NCBI GenBank assembly: GCA_013364255.1
Contig: CP054936.1
Coordinates: 4,928,853 to 4,992,852, forward strand
Reading direction: 5' to 3'
DNA: 64,000 nt
From: Streptomyces seoulensis
GTDB taxonomy: Bacteria; Actinomycetota; Actinomycetes; Streptomycetales; Streptomycetaceae
Part shown: positions 16,955-24,240 of the stretch, piece by piece
Layout of the letters: every line of letters starts with the position of its first letter
Position numbering within the stretch: position 1 is the first letter of the stretch
Position numbers and translations under genes: made by a program
Notes under the pieces: generated by a model
What the model saw: the letters and a program-made list of their open reading frames with translations, nothing else
Databases searched by the model: none
Told to the model about the DNA's origin: nothing

Positions 16955-17848
16955 CTACTGGCGCCAGCGTTCGCGGTGTTGGCGGACGCACTCCAGGTCG
17001 ATCGCGTGCCGAGGGTCGGTTCGCAACGTGCCGGCAGGCTGACCGCCGCGGACCACGGTCAGGTCGTCTTCGATGACGATGGCGCCGGCGTCGAGCATCA
17101 CGTGGCAGTTCGGGCACAGGCAGAGGACGTTGCCGGTCGTATCCGGACCGTTGTGAGGAGCCCCGAGAGCTCGAATGTGAGCGCCTTCGCTGTAGCTACC
17201 GCCAGGGACTTCGATGCGCAGGTCGCAGATCTGGCACCGGTTGTCGTGCCACTCCTTCACCTGCCGCTTCACGGCGCTGCTCCGAACGATGCGCTGCACG
17301 GTCGAGGTGACGCGCTCGGGGGTTTCGTTCCCCGTGACAGCGGCCTCCCCCTCTCCAGGCGAGCTCGGGAGCTCCGGCTGCTGAGTCGTCTGAGGCGTGG
17401 GCGTGTCCTCATAGGCTTCGAGGCGGAACTGCCAGATCAGGAAGCCATCGATGCCCAGCTTGCTGCCGTAGCTGGTGACCCGGTACAGACCGTCATACCG
17501 GTACCCGGACGCCGGCGCGTAGGGGGTACCAGCCTGATAGCCGCGCAGGACGCGGACGGGCAGTCCTTCGAGGTAGCTAGTCACGAGCGCTGCGTTGCCG
17601 GAGTCGTCCAAGGTCTGGTCGCTCACCTGGTTGCCAGCACCGTCCTGGCCACCGTGTCCGGTGTAGACGATGACGTCTCCGTAGTCCTCATCGTCCTTGT
17701 AGCCGCCGGACACGACGATGGACTCCGCACCGGTCCTCTTCGTCCCACAGATGCCCGCCTGCAAGGGCCTATGGACACCCGCCTCGTGCGCCTGCCGGCG
17801 CGTGCTGAACTCCTGGCCCGCTTCAACGTTGGGTACATCACCGATCAT
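16955..17848 (-). CDS. SRA-HNH endonuclease (modification-dependent, type IV-like)
   Basis: Protein of 297 residues fusing an SRA/YDG domain to an HNH nuclease. Residues about 1-155 follow the SRA pattern closely: VEAGQEFSTRR, GVHRPLQAGICG, AESIVVSGGYKDDEDYGD and YTGHGGQD, features that bind flipped-out 5-methyl- or hydroxymethylcytosine. The C-terminal HNH domain (about 215-290) has CQICDLRIE, a His in EGAHIRALG, Asn in TTGNVLCLCPNC and a final CxxCH, so catalytic and zinc residues look intact. It should cleave DNA carrying modified cytosine, a defence against modified phage or methylated incoming DNA. ATG 17848 is chosen over a GTG at 17854. No methylase is adjacent, as expected for type IV. 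Confidence 0.9.
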   Translation of the reverse strand: MIGDVPNVEAGQEFSTRRQAHEAGVHRPLQAGICGTKRTGAESIVVSGGYKDDEDYGDVIVYTGHGGQDGAGNQVSDQTLDDSGNAALVTSYLEGLPVRVLRGYQAGTPYAPASGYRYDGLYRVTSYGSKLGIDGFLIWQFRLEAYEDTPTPQTTQQPELPSSPGEGEAAVTGNETPERVTSTVQRIVRSSAVKRQVKEWHDNRCQICDLRIEVPGGSYSEGAHIRALGAPHNGPDTTGNVLCLCPNCHVMLDAGAIVIEDDLTVVRGGQPAGTLRTDPRHAIDLECVRQHRERWRQ

Positions 17849-18161
17849 GGCCACAGCCTGACATGGGGCACTGACACTCCCGCAGCGGTTTTGAAGGCCA
17901 CCCGTCTCCAGTGGGGCAGAGCAGAAAGAAGCTCCCCCCGGAAAACCTTGGGCGCCCTCGCACGGCCTAGACGTTCAAGCACGCCACACCCTGACCGCAA
18001 CCCCATCAGTCCCCTCTTCGCGAGTAGTCGGTTGACCTCCCTGCCGTGCTATGGCGACCTCGCGGATCAGGGGGCAGCCACTTGGACGGCACCTCGACTA
18101 GCTGCCGCGCTGGCCTCGACTGTGGCAGTCTGCCTAGTACGCCAGAGTGAGGGGGTAGACC
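17849..18161. other. Divergent promoter region of the two defence loci
   Basis: About 310 bp between the SRA-HNH gene (minus) and the TIR operon (plus). A TTGACC at 18032-18037 could be a -35 box, but no good -10 follows at 17 bp. A short inverted repeat GGCAG-T-CTGCC lies at 18124-18134, before the first operon gene. Confidence 0.4.
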
Positions 18162-19031
18162 ATGGCATACCAGGCCACAACTCTGCATTTGCTGATTTCT
18201 TGCCCAGGTGATGTAACCCAGGAAGATCGGGAAGTAATTCGCCGATCAGTCAATCGGTGGAACTTCAACTACGGGCAGCATTTTCAGCTGACCGTGCTCC
18301 CAATCTGGTGGGGAGAGCACGCTTCTGGAGAATTCGGCGAGCATCCACAGGACACTATCAACCGGCAACTTGTCGATAGTGCGGATCTAGCTCTTGCCAT
18401 CTTCTGGACGCGTCTGGGAACGGGATCAGAAAGGGCGGTTTCGGGAACCGCCGAGGAGATCGAGCGAATGGCTCGCGCCGGAAAAACGGTCACCATCCTA
18501 CACTGCACGCGACCCACAACGAACAGCGACCTTGAGCAGCAAACTGCGCTTCGCGATTACCTGAGAAGTCTCGAACCGAACGCTTTGGTGATGACTTACA
18601 CCGACGAGGCTGAACTGGTGAGCAGGATTGACAACCTGTTGAGCCGGCAAGCAACGCTGTTCATGGCCAGAGCCTCCGATACCAAGACTCACGCGCTCGA
18701 GGAAGATCCCGGAGTATGGCCGAGTGTGGACTTTCGGGAGAAAGTTGACACGGACCGACAAGGAAGACTACGCACTCGCCGCTCTCACTTCATCGTCCTC
18801 ACAAACAAGGGACGCACTCCAGCAAAGAATGTCACATTTTCCATCGAACCCGACGATGGCATGATCCTGCTGGGCGACGATGGGGTGATCGACGTGATCG
18901 GCCCGGACGCAGAAATCCGTTTCCCACTCGCACTGTCCATGGGAAGCCCTAGTCAATTCAACTGCAAAGTCAAGTGGCAAGGCCTCGACGGGAAGGAGAA
19001 GGAAAATGTAGCCACTCTGCGTCCCGTCTAG
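18162..19031 (+). CDS. DUF4062/TIR-like protein, first gene of putative defence operon
   Basis: Protein of 289 residues. Residues about 8-160 resemble the TIR-like DUF4062 fold: an opening strand LLISCPGDV followed by a helix with EDREVIRRSVNRWN, then DSADLALAIFWTRLGTG, a Glu pair in SGTAEEIERM (98-99) where TIR enzymes keep their catalytic Glu, and VTILHCTRP. Residues about 205-289 look like an Ig-like beta sandwich (SHFIVLTNKGRTPAKNVTFSI). GAGGGGG lies before ATG 18162. It starts a three-gene operon with a TIR protein and a membrane protein and is notably lower in GC than flanking DNA. Function is inferred: sensor or second signalling enzyme. Confidence 0.75.
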   Translation: MAYQATTLHLLISCPGDVTQEDREVIRRSVNRWNFNYGQHFQLTVLPIWWGEHASGEFGEHPQDTINRQLVDSADLALAIFWTRLGTGSERAVSGTAEEIERMARAGKTVTILHCTRPTTNSDLEQQTALRDYLRSLEPNALVMTYTDEAELVSRIDNLLSRQATLFMARASDTKTHALEEDPGVWPSVDFREKVDTDRQGRLRTRRSHFIVLTNKGRTPAKNVTFSIEPDDGMILLGDDGVIDVIGPDAEIRFPLALSMGSPSQFNCKVKWQGLDGKEKENVATLRPV

Positions 19032-19096
19032 CCTGGCCAACCCTGCATCGCACCCATACCCAATGCTACGATGCCTGCCACTAAGAGAGGCAAGGT

Positions 19097-19486
19097 ATGA
19101 ACACGGAGCGCCCGCGGGCCTTTATTAGTTTCCGCATGGAAGATCGCTGGGCCAGGGATTTCCTCAAGGAACATGCACGAAACTCCAAGGGTGAGGTCGA
19201 ATTTATTGACTATCCCATTCAGGACCCATTCGATTCTTCCTGGAGGGCGCGGTGTGAACTCCTCATCTCCCAGACGGTGGGCACCATCGTGCTGATCGGG
19301 CCCACGACTTATCAATCCGAGCCGGTGGAGTGGGAGATCAGGCAGACCATTGAACAAGGTCATCAACTTTTCGGAATCCAGGTGAACGATAGAGAGACGC
19401 ATCCGATTCCGAAAGGACTCCCGGCAGAGAGGGTGATCCGGTGGGACTTTGAGAGAATCTCGTCATGGATCTCAACGTGGGTGTGA
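19097..19486 (+). CDS. TIR-domain protein, ThsB-like (Thoeris family)
   Basis: Single-domain protein of 129 residues matching the MTH538/ThsB-type TIR fold. The N-terminal strand reads AFISFRMEDRWARDF, followed by EFIDYP, WRARCELLISQTVGTIVLIGPTTY and SEPVEWEIRQTIEQG, where the Glu of the WEI motif (residue 80) is the expected NAD-cleaving residue, then LFGIQVND. In Thoeris systems ThsB senses phage and converts NAD+ into a cyclic ADP-ribose isomer that activates an effector. No ThsA (SIR2-SLOG) is present; the next gene, 3 nt away, encodes a membrane protein that may take the effector role. GAGAGG precedes the ATG. Confidence 0.83.
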   Translation: MNTERPRAFISFRMEDRWARDFLKEHARNSKGEVEFIDYPIQDPFDSSWRARCELLISQTVGTIVLIGPTTYQSEPVEWEIRQTIEQGHQLFGIQVNDRETHPIPKGLPAERVIRWDFERISSWISTWV

Positions 19487-19489
19487 AAT

Positions 19490-20293
19490 ATGAACTACCT
19501 TGAGCGCGTAGCAGCGGACATCAAAGCCGAGATTCCTCCTTCAGCATTACCGCCCGGCAACGTGGACGATCTGCTCAACAGGTATGCGGCTCTCACCTTT
19601 GCCAAAGGCGCAGATGTCACCGCTTCAGACGTGCATGACGTCTGGAGCGCATGGCAAATAACGGTTGATCCATCCCATGCTTCTCTACTTCCGTACGATC
19701 AACTCCCGCCATCGGTGCAACAACAGGATGCGGTTTACGTACAGGCCATTCGAAAGGTGGCGGGGCAGCTGACAGGTCAGGATCGAGTTGCTCAGGCGCT
19801 GGTTCCGTATGGCCCGCCGGCGACAGGGGAGGACAGGGAGAGGCTTTTTGAACTGTACAAAGTAATGGTCCAGAGTTCGGAAGGACTCGTAAACCGGCGC
19901 CAGGGCGTCAATACTTTCTTCATCACGGCTAATGGCGCAATACTAACCGGCCTGGGTTTCTTTATTAAGGCAGGTGGCAGTCAGGCGCTCAAATCATTCG
20001 GCGTACTCGTCATCGCCTTGACTGGATTGATTCTTGCTCATGCCTGGAAGAGCCTCATTGTCTCCTTTGGGCAGCTCAACACAGGGAAATTCGCCGTAAT
20101 TAATAGATTGGAGCGACACCTTCCCGCTTCTATCTTTTATTCGGAATGGGAGGCTCTGGAGCGAGGCCAAAATCCCAAAGTTTACCGGTCTTTCACATCG
20201 CGTGAGATATGGGCGCCATACCTACTAACCGCCCTATATGGCCTTGCGGCTGTTGGAGCTTCGCTGGTTGCCATCGGTCTATGGAAACCCTGA
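19490..20293 (+). CDS. RipA-like octameric-type membrane protein, candidate effector
   Basis: Protein of 267 residues starting 3 nt after the TIR gene stop, so almost certainly coupled. Residues about 1-100 form a soluble helical domain with the pattern NRYAALTFAKG-DVHDVWSAWQ (DUF7701-like, recalled). Residues about 118-267 resemble the RipA family membrane proteins: ELYKVMVQSSEGLVNRRQ, TM1 about 143-162, TM2 about 169-190, FGQLNTGKFAVINRLE, EWEALERG, TM3 about 241-263. Membrane proteins of this kind accompany signalling enzymes in anti-phage loci and may permeabilise the membrane. Codon 20 is TTA (19547-19549), rare in Streptomyces and dependent on bldA tRNA. Confidence 0.75.
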   Translation: MNYLERVAADIKAEIPPSALPPGNVDDLLNRYAALTFAKGADVTASDVHDVWSAWQITVDPSHASLLPYDQLPPSVQQQDAVYVQAIRKVAGQLTGQDRVAQALVPYGPPATGEDRERLFELYKVMVQSSEGLVNRRQGVNTFFITANGAILTGLGFFIKAGGSQALKSFGVLVIALTGLILAHAWKSLIVSFGQLNTGKFAVINRLERHLPASIFYSEWEALERGQNPKVYRSFTSREIWAPYLLTALYGLAAVGASLVAIGLWKP

Positions 20294-20604
20294 ACGTGGG
20301 TCGGCGTAGCAAACTTTTAGCTGGAGCTGATTTGGTGCGAGTGGTCATGGCGCACTGCGCTAGCAAGCGGATCGGGCAGGTTTGCGAGTGGGACATGATC
20401 TCCGAGGATCGCGCTAAATTTGCTACTTAAAGCCGCGAGTCCGACCGCACCAGCCATAGCGACTTTCTCCCTGTGCGGGTCTGATGCAAGTAGGGAGGAT
20501 TTTACCGCGTCCCCTTTCGGCGAGATGCGCGGCTCAACTGTGGCCCTGCGCCCTCTACTGTCCCACCGCGATGGCACCGTCTTCAGGCAGCGCTTGGGGC
20601 GCTA
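20294..20604. other. Convergent intergenic stretch with separated inverted repeat
   Basis: About 310 lower-GC bases between the membrane protein and the convergent HAD gene. Arms GTAGCAAA (20306-20313) and TTTGCTAC (20419-20426) are perfect inverted copies about 105 bp apart with partial extension. Short open frames here lack ribosome sites. No gene is recognised. Confidence 0.45.
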
Positions 20605-21300
20605 TCAGGCCGGGAGATGACAGAGAGCTTTGGCCACCGCGGTCATGGTGGAGACAACGACGTCTGCGCCAGCGTCGCCTAGCGCAAGGTCTTTACCCGG
20701 CTTATTGGCGAAGCCAATGGAGTGGCCGCCGGTTGCCTTGCTGGCTTCCATGTCCGTCACGGAGTCACCGATGAGGGTGCAGTCATGGGGATGCGTACCC
20801 AGTTGGTCAGCGGCCTTCAGCAACGAGTGAGGGTCCGGCTTCATCGCTTCGGGCCAGTACGGGGCACGACCGACAACCGCATCCACGAGGTGACGAAGGT
20901 CGTGCAGCATCAGGAAGGCCCGCACACAGGCCGTTGAGTTGTTGCTGACGATGGCGACCTTCCGCCCAGACAACTGGGCGGCCTCCAGAGCAGCTACCGC
21001 GCCTGGGATAGGTGGCCCTGCCAGTTTGACGGCCGTCACCTCAGCTTTTGTCAGCTCCTCTTCAATCTCCCGGAGGGCGGGTTCTCCCCCCTGGGGGGCA
21101 AGGCGCAGGATCTCCATCGGGTCATCGACGCCGCATGCCTTGGCACCAAGCGCTGTGTCGTGTCGAACCAAGGTCGCCGCGAGGTGACGGGCGACTTCGG
21201 CGGCCGGGCGCCCCGCGAACACATCGCAGACAGGCCCATCGAAGTCGAAGAAGACTGCCCTGGTGGCTCGGATAACATCGAGGAGCTGACTACTTACCAT
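20605..21300 (-). CDS. HAD-superfamily phosphatase
   Basis: Cytoplasmic hydrolase of 231 residues. HAD motif I is FFDFDGPVCDV (nucleophile Asp then acid/base Asp), a helical cap follows, motif II is VAIVSNNST, motif III the Lys in MKPDP, and motif IV LIGDSVTDMEAS. The set is complete and resembles phosphoglycolate-phosphatase-like enzymes; the substrate is unknown. ATG 21300 overlaps the end of the GntR gene by 11 bp, so the two are one operon. Its place in the regulatory slot of an AICE recalls the nudix gene of pSAM2 and could mean a control role. Confidence 0.85.
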   Translation of the reverse strand: MVSSQLLDVIRATRAVFFDFDGPVCDVFAGRPAAEVARHLAATLVRHDTALGAKACGVDDPMEILRLAPQGGEPALREIEEELTKAEVTAVKLAGPPIPGAVAALEAAQLSGRKVAIVSNNSTACVRAFLMLHDLRHLVDAVVGRAPYWPEAMKPDPHSLLKAADQLGTHPHDCTLIGDSVTDMEASKATGGHSIGFANKPGKDLALGDAGADVVVSTMTAVAKALCHLPA

Positions 21301-22156
21301 TAGGGTCGAAATCCCTTCCGATGGTGTCCCAAACGCTGTCGAACCACATGCGCGCCTGGTTGACCTGTTGGGCGCCGCTGGACGAATCGCCCTCGTTGAG
21401 CGAGTAGTGGAAGAGCGTGGCATCTGCCCCCACCAAGTCGTAGATCTCTATGGCTTCGCCCTGGACTACAACCTTGTTCGGCCGGATCGGGTAGTACCCG
21501 AAGAAGGCGTCCTCTTGGTTGATCACATACAGCTTGAAGAACTGCGTGCCGCTGTGGACACGCACGCTCACCCTCGCGTCAGCGACGAGCCCTAGCACGC
21601 TCAGTTCGTGCATCGTGTTGGAGATGCTCCGAGTGAAGCTGACCATCATGTCGTGCATGCGGGCTCGCAGGCGCGGGTCGTCGGCTCCGTCCTCGCGACG
21701 GACGGGTGCAGCCTGAGGCACCGACATATCCGGCACCAGAATGCGGATATTGATGCTCGTCGGGGTCAGGCGTCCAACGCGGATCTTGTCGACGGGTTCT
21801 TGAAGTGCTCCGTGCAGCGTCTCACTGGAGAATCCGGCGAAGTCGATCGACACGTTCGGGCTTGCGAACGCCTGCTCCACATAAGGACGTAGACCCGCCG
21901 GCCGTTCGGTGCGGTTGCGTACGTACACGCCGCTGCCCTTGCGGGAGACGACAAGCCCCTCGTCCTCCAGTTCGCGGAGAGCCCGTTGAATTGTGGCGCG
22001 AGCGAAGCCGTAGATCTCCGTCAGCTCCTTTTGCGACGGGATCTTGTCACCAGGCCCTAGCTTCCGCATCCGAATGGCGGCGCTGAGAGAGCTCGCCACC
22101 TGCTCGTACGGCGGCCGGTCATCGTCCGGATCAAGGGGTTCGGGCGTGAAGGTCAT
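21290..22156 (-). CDS. GntR-family regulator (KorSA-like position)
   Basis: Regulator of 288 residues with an N-terminal GntR winged helix (about 12-80: YEQVASSLSAAIRMRKLGPGDKIPSQKELTEIYGFARATIQRALRELEDEGLV, split here only by description) and a C-terminal domain of about 190 residues that is not an obvious UTRA domain. It ends with TRSISNTMHELSVLG and YYPIRPNKV segments. It is divergent from the transfer operon, and repeats that look like its operator fill the intergenic region, as for KorSA of pSAM2, which keeps the element silent. The effector signal is unknown. Confidence 0.88.
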   Translation of the reverse strand: MTFTPEPLDPDDDRPPYEQVASSLSAAIRMRKLGPGDKIPSQKELTEIYGFARATIQRALRELEDEGLVVSRKGSGVYVRNRTERPAGLRPYVEQAFASPNVSIDFAGFSSETLHGALQEPVDKIRVGRLTPTSINIRILVPDMSVPQAAPVRREDGADDPRLRARMHDMMVSFTRSISNTMHELSVLGLVADARVSVRVHSGTQFFKLYVINQEDAFFGYYPIRPNKVVVQGEAIEIYDLVGADATLFHYSLNEGDSSSGAQQVNQARMWFDSVWDTIGRDFDPNGK

Positions 22157-22190
22157 GCCCCGATGCTACGGCCCTTCCCCCCGATTGGGA

Positions 22191-22275
22191 CAGCCAAGAT
22201 AGTCAGGTGTTGACGTGGCTAGCCAGGATGACTACGTTGGTCTCATCCCGGCCGGGCTAGCCAAGTTGGTCAGCC
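22191..22275 (+). promoter_or_regulatory. GntR operator repeats and forward promoter
   Basis: Three related copies of YAGCCARGNTRGTCAG lie at 22191-22207, 22219-22233 and 22257-22275; the last is nearly palindromic (TAGCCAA-G-TTGGTCA). Between copies 1 and 2 begins a promoter-like pair, TTGACG (22210-22215) and TACGTT (22233-22238), with 17-bp spacing, directed into the transfer operon. Copy 2 would occlude the promoter, fitting repression by the divergent GntR protein. Confidence 0.6.
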
Positions 22276-22687
22276 TGGTCGGGTACCGCCATCGGCGTTC
22301 GCGCCGTGGCGGCGCTAACCGGTCGGGAGTGCCCGGCAGTGGGCAGCGGTAGTTGCTCGCTTCGTGCCCTGAGCTGGTCGTTCTTTGAGAACTGCATAGG
22401 TGGGCCCCGTCTCCCCGAGTCGAAAAGACGGACCGCGCGGCATGGAGCCGCGCCCCCTTGTTCCTGCGATCTGCGGGAGGTCGGTGTGAACCGACGACTA
22501 CTGAGGCGCCGCCGGTACGGACCGGCCGGCGGTGCCCGTGAAGTGATCCCGGTCCGTTCCTGGTCTCGCAGCGCTGACGCTGCGGCCGGCTGCCTCTCCC
22601 GCCCGTCCGTCCTGCGCACTGCGTGAGGCCGTACGGGCGGGAGTGCGGGGAGTCGGAACGTCCGCTCTTTGCCTTCCTGGAGTGCTC
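22276..22687 (+). other. Structured leader of the transfer operon
   Basis: About 410 bp without a credible gene. It contains the inverted repeat GTTCT-TTG-AGAAC (22380-22392), a CCGTCT/AGACGG hairpin just after it, and a 7-bp stem GCGCGGC/GCCGCGC (22435-22453) followed by CCCCCTTG. If transcribed from the promoter at 22210 this would be a long structured leader; attenuation is possible. Confidence 0.4.
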
Positions 22688-23068
22688 ATGGCTGCTGTTG
22701 AGATCGTCTCGTTCGGCTACCTGCACGACGAGCCGCCGGCCGCGCATCTGACCATCGACCTGCGCCACCACTTCCGCGACCCGCACGTCTCCCCGGAGCT
22801 GCGGCACATGACGACCGACGACAAGCCCGTGAGGGCTGCGGTGCTGGGCACGCCGGGGATCGCGGCGCTGGCGCTGGCGGCGGCTGCCGCAGTGGAGGCG
22901 TTCACGTCCGGTCCGTCCGCAGGAAACGTCACGGTCGCCGACGGCTGCGCCGGCGGTCGGCACCGCGCACCGACCTTCGCCCGGGTCTTGGCCGAGCTGC
23001 TGAGCGACGCCGGCCACGACGTGACGGTCCGCCACCGCGACATCGACAGGCCGGTCGTTCAGCGCTGA
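22688..23068 (+). CDS. Stand-alone RapZ C-terminal-like domain protein
   Basis: Protein of 126 residues that matches only the C-terminal domain of the RNase adaptor RapZ: EIVSFGYLHDEPPAAHLTID, LRHHFRDPH, LRHMTTDD, and VADGCAGGRHRAPTFA, the counterpart of the GCTGGxHRSV motif that binds phosphate or a sugar. The N-terminal P-loop kinase domain is absent. First gene of the AICE operon downstream of the repressed promoter, where pSAM2 carries its activator pra; a regulatory role is only a guess. GGAG lies 5 nt before ATG 22688. Confidence 0.75.
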   Translation: MAAVEIVSFGYLHDEPPAAHLTIDLRHHFRDPHVSPELRHMTTDDKPVRAAVLGTPGIAALALAAAAAVEAFTSGPSAGNVTVADGCAGGRHRAPTFARVLAELLSDAGHDVTVRHRDIDRPVVQR

Positions 23069-23186
23069 CCGGCAGCCCTGCCCCGGAACCGGCGTGATGC
23101 CGCGGGATCGACTCCCGCCCGGGGCACCGGCCGCCCCTCGCGCGGCCCGCCGCACGCCTGGTGTGCGGCCCTCCCCCCAACGGTGC

Positions 23187-23216
23187 GCGCCCCCGGAGCG
23201 GCTACTCCGGGGGCGC
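23187..23216 (+). terminator. Strong 12-bp hairpin
   Basis: Perfect 12-bp stem GCGCCCCCGGAG/CTCCGGGGGCGC with a 6-nt loop, between the RapZ-like gene and the next operon gene. It lacks a U tract, so it may be a partial terminator or an mRNA-stabilising structure that lowers expression of the genes downstream. Confidence 0.6.
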
Positions 23217-23255
23217 TGTCGGGCCGTTGCCACCTGCTAGGGAGAACCACGACCC

Positions 23256-23525
23256 ATGGAACCCATCGTCACTGTTCAGGACGCTGTTACGGCGTTCGCC
23301 GACTGGATCGAGCCCACGGCCGCCGAGCTGGACGCGGTCGAGGTGGAGATGCCCGTGATCCTCGCGGACATCGAACTGCTCGACGCGCACATCGCCACCC
23401 TGGACCGCATCCCGACCGAGCTGGACGCCCGCCGCATCCGCCGCGCCCGCCGCCGGGCACTGGCCGCCCGCGTCGCCCTGCTCAACCACACCACCGGCGC
23501 GAGCCTGTCCGGAGGTGCCGCATGA
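23256..23525 (+). CDS. Small AICE protein (DUF6284-like)
   Basis: Helical protein of 89 residues: an acidic N-terminal half (ELDAVEVEMPVILADIELLDAHIATLD) and a basic C-terminal half (ARRIRRARRRALAAR). It resembles small proteins found in the same slot of other Streptomyces elements (DUF6284, recalled). GGGAGAACC is upstream. It overlaps the next gene by ATGA. Function unknown. Confidence 0.7.
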   Translation: MEPIVTVQDAVTAFADWIEPTAAELDAVEVEMPVILADIELLDAHIATLDRIPTELDARRIRRARRRALAARVALLNHTTGASLSGGAA

Positions 23526-23968
23526 CCGCCACCGGACGGGACCTGATGGCCGCGCACGCCGAGGTGAAGGCGGAGATCGCACGGACGGACAGCAAGACCG
23601 CACTGTTGCTGGCGTTCGTCGGCGCAGTGCTCGCCGGCACCTGGTCGCTCGCCCGCGACCTCCCGCTGACCGTCCCGGCCGCCGCCGTCGGCGGACTCGG
23701 TATGGCGGTGCTGGTCACCGCGGCCGGGCTACTGCTGCGCTCGGTCCGCCCGAACCTGCGCGGCCGGCACGGCTTCCCGCTGTGGGCCACCCTCACCCCC
23801 GACCAGATCCACGAAGCCGTCACCCGCGACCTCGCCGCCGACGTGACCGGGCTGTCGCGACTCGCGGTCACCAAGTTCACCTGCTTGCGCCGCGCGGTCG
23901 ACCTCACCATGACCGGCGGTGTTCTGCTCATCCTCGCCGCCCTGCTCACCCTGGGGGGTGCGGCATGA
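23522..23968 (+). CDS. Pycsar-effector-like (DUF5706/PycTM) membrane protein
   Basis: Membrane protein of 148 residues. The N-terminal AHAEVKAEIARTDSKTALLLAFVGAVLAG matches in pattern the PycTM family: a short helix with the ARTDSKTALLL signature leading into TM1 (about 27-42), then TM2 (about 50-72), a soluble part and TM3 (about 128-146). PycTM proteins of Pycsar defence respond to cyclic pyrimidines, but no cyclase of that type is near and such proteins are common in AICE operons, where they may act as Spd-type spread proteins. ATGA overlaps link it to both neighbours. Confidence 0.7.
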   Translation: MTATGRDLMAAHAEVKAEIARTDSKTALLLAFVGAVLAGTWSLARDLPLTVPAAAVGGLGMAVLVTAAGLLLRSVRPNLRGRHGFPLWATLTPDQIHEAVTRDLAADVTGLSRLAVTKFTCLRRAVDLTMTGGVLLILAALLTLGGAA

Positions 23969-24240
23969 AGGCCAGCGCGCGACTGACCAACAGCTTTGCC
24001 GGCGAGTGGGAGCTGTACGTCGTCACCGACGGCATGAGTCCGGACTGGCCGGAGCACTCCTTCGCACGGACCGGGCCGGTGCCCACCTTGCAGGAGCGCG
24101 CAGATGCGCTGGCCCTGCTCGGCTACTCCCTCGCGGACGACGACGCCACCTGGGAGTGGCAGGAGATCCCCACCGGCGTCATGGACCGCGTAGAGCTGCT
24201 GGCCTCCGTGCACGTCCAGCCGATCGGCGGTGCGGCATGA
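23965..24240 (+). CDS. Small AICE protein (DUF6303-like)
   Basis: Soluble protein of 91 residues with the pattern SFAGEWELYVVTDG, WPEHSFAR, ATWEWQE and VELLASVHV, recalling the small DUF6303 family of Streptomyces elements. No catalytic motif is seen. Start and stop overlap the neighbours by ATGA on both sides, so it is translated as part of the coupled operon. Function unknown. Confidence 0.7.
   Translation: MKASARLTNSFAGEWELYVVTDGMSPDWPEHSFARTGPVPTLQERADALALLGYSLADDDATWEWQEIPTGVMDRVELLASVHVQPIGGAA

Noticed and set aside
20317..20577. Minus-strand open frame of 86 codons after the defence operon
   Set aside because: No ribosome site, no family pattern, and atypical codon use for either strand's neighbours.
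22306..22626. Plus-strand open frame of 106 codons in the operon leader
   Set aside because: Covers hairpins and operator-like repeats, has no ribosome site and resembles no protein.
23522..23968. Complete Pycsar defence system
   Set aside because: The membrane protein resembles PycTM, but no cytidylate/uridylate cyclase gene is present; the GGDEF gene is a different cyclase family and the operon is a transfer module.
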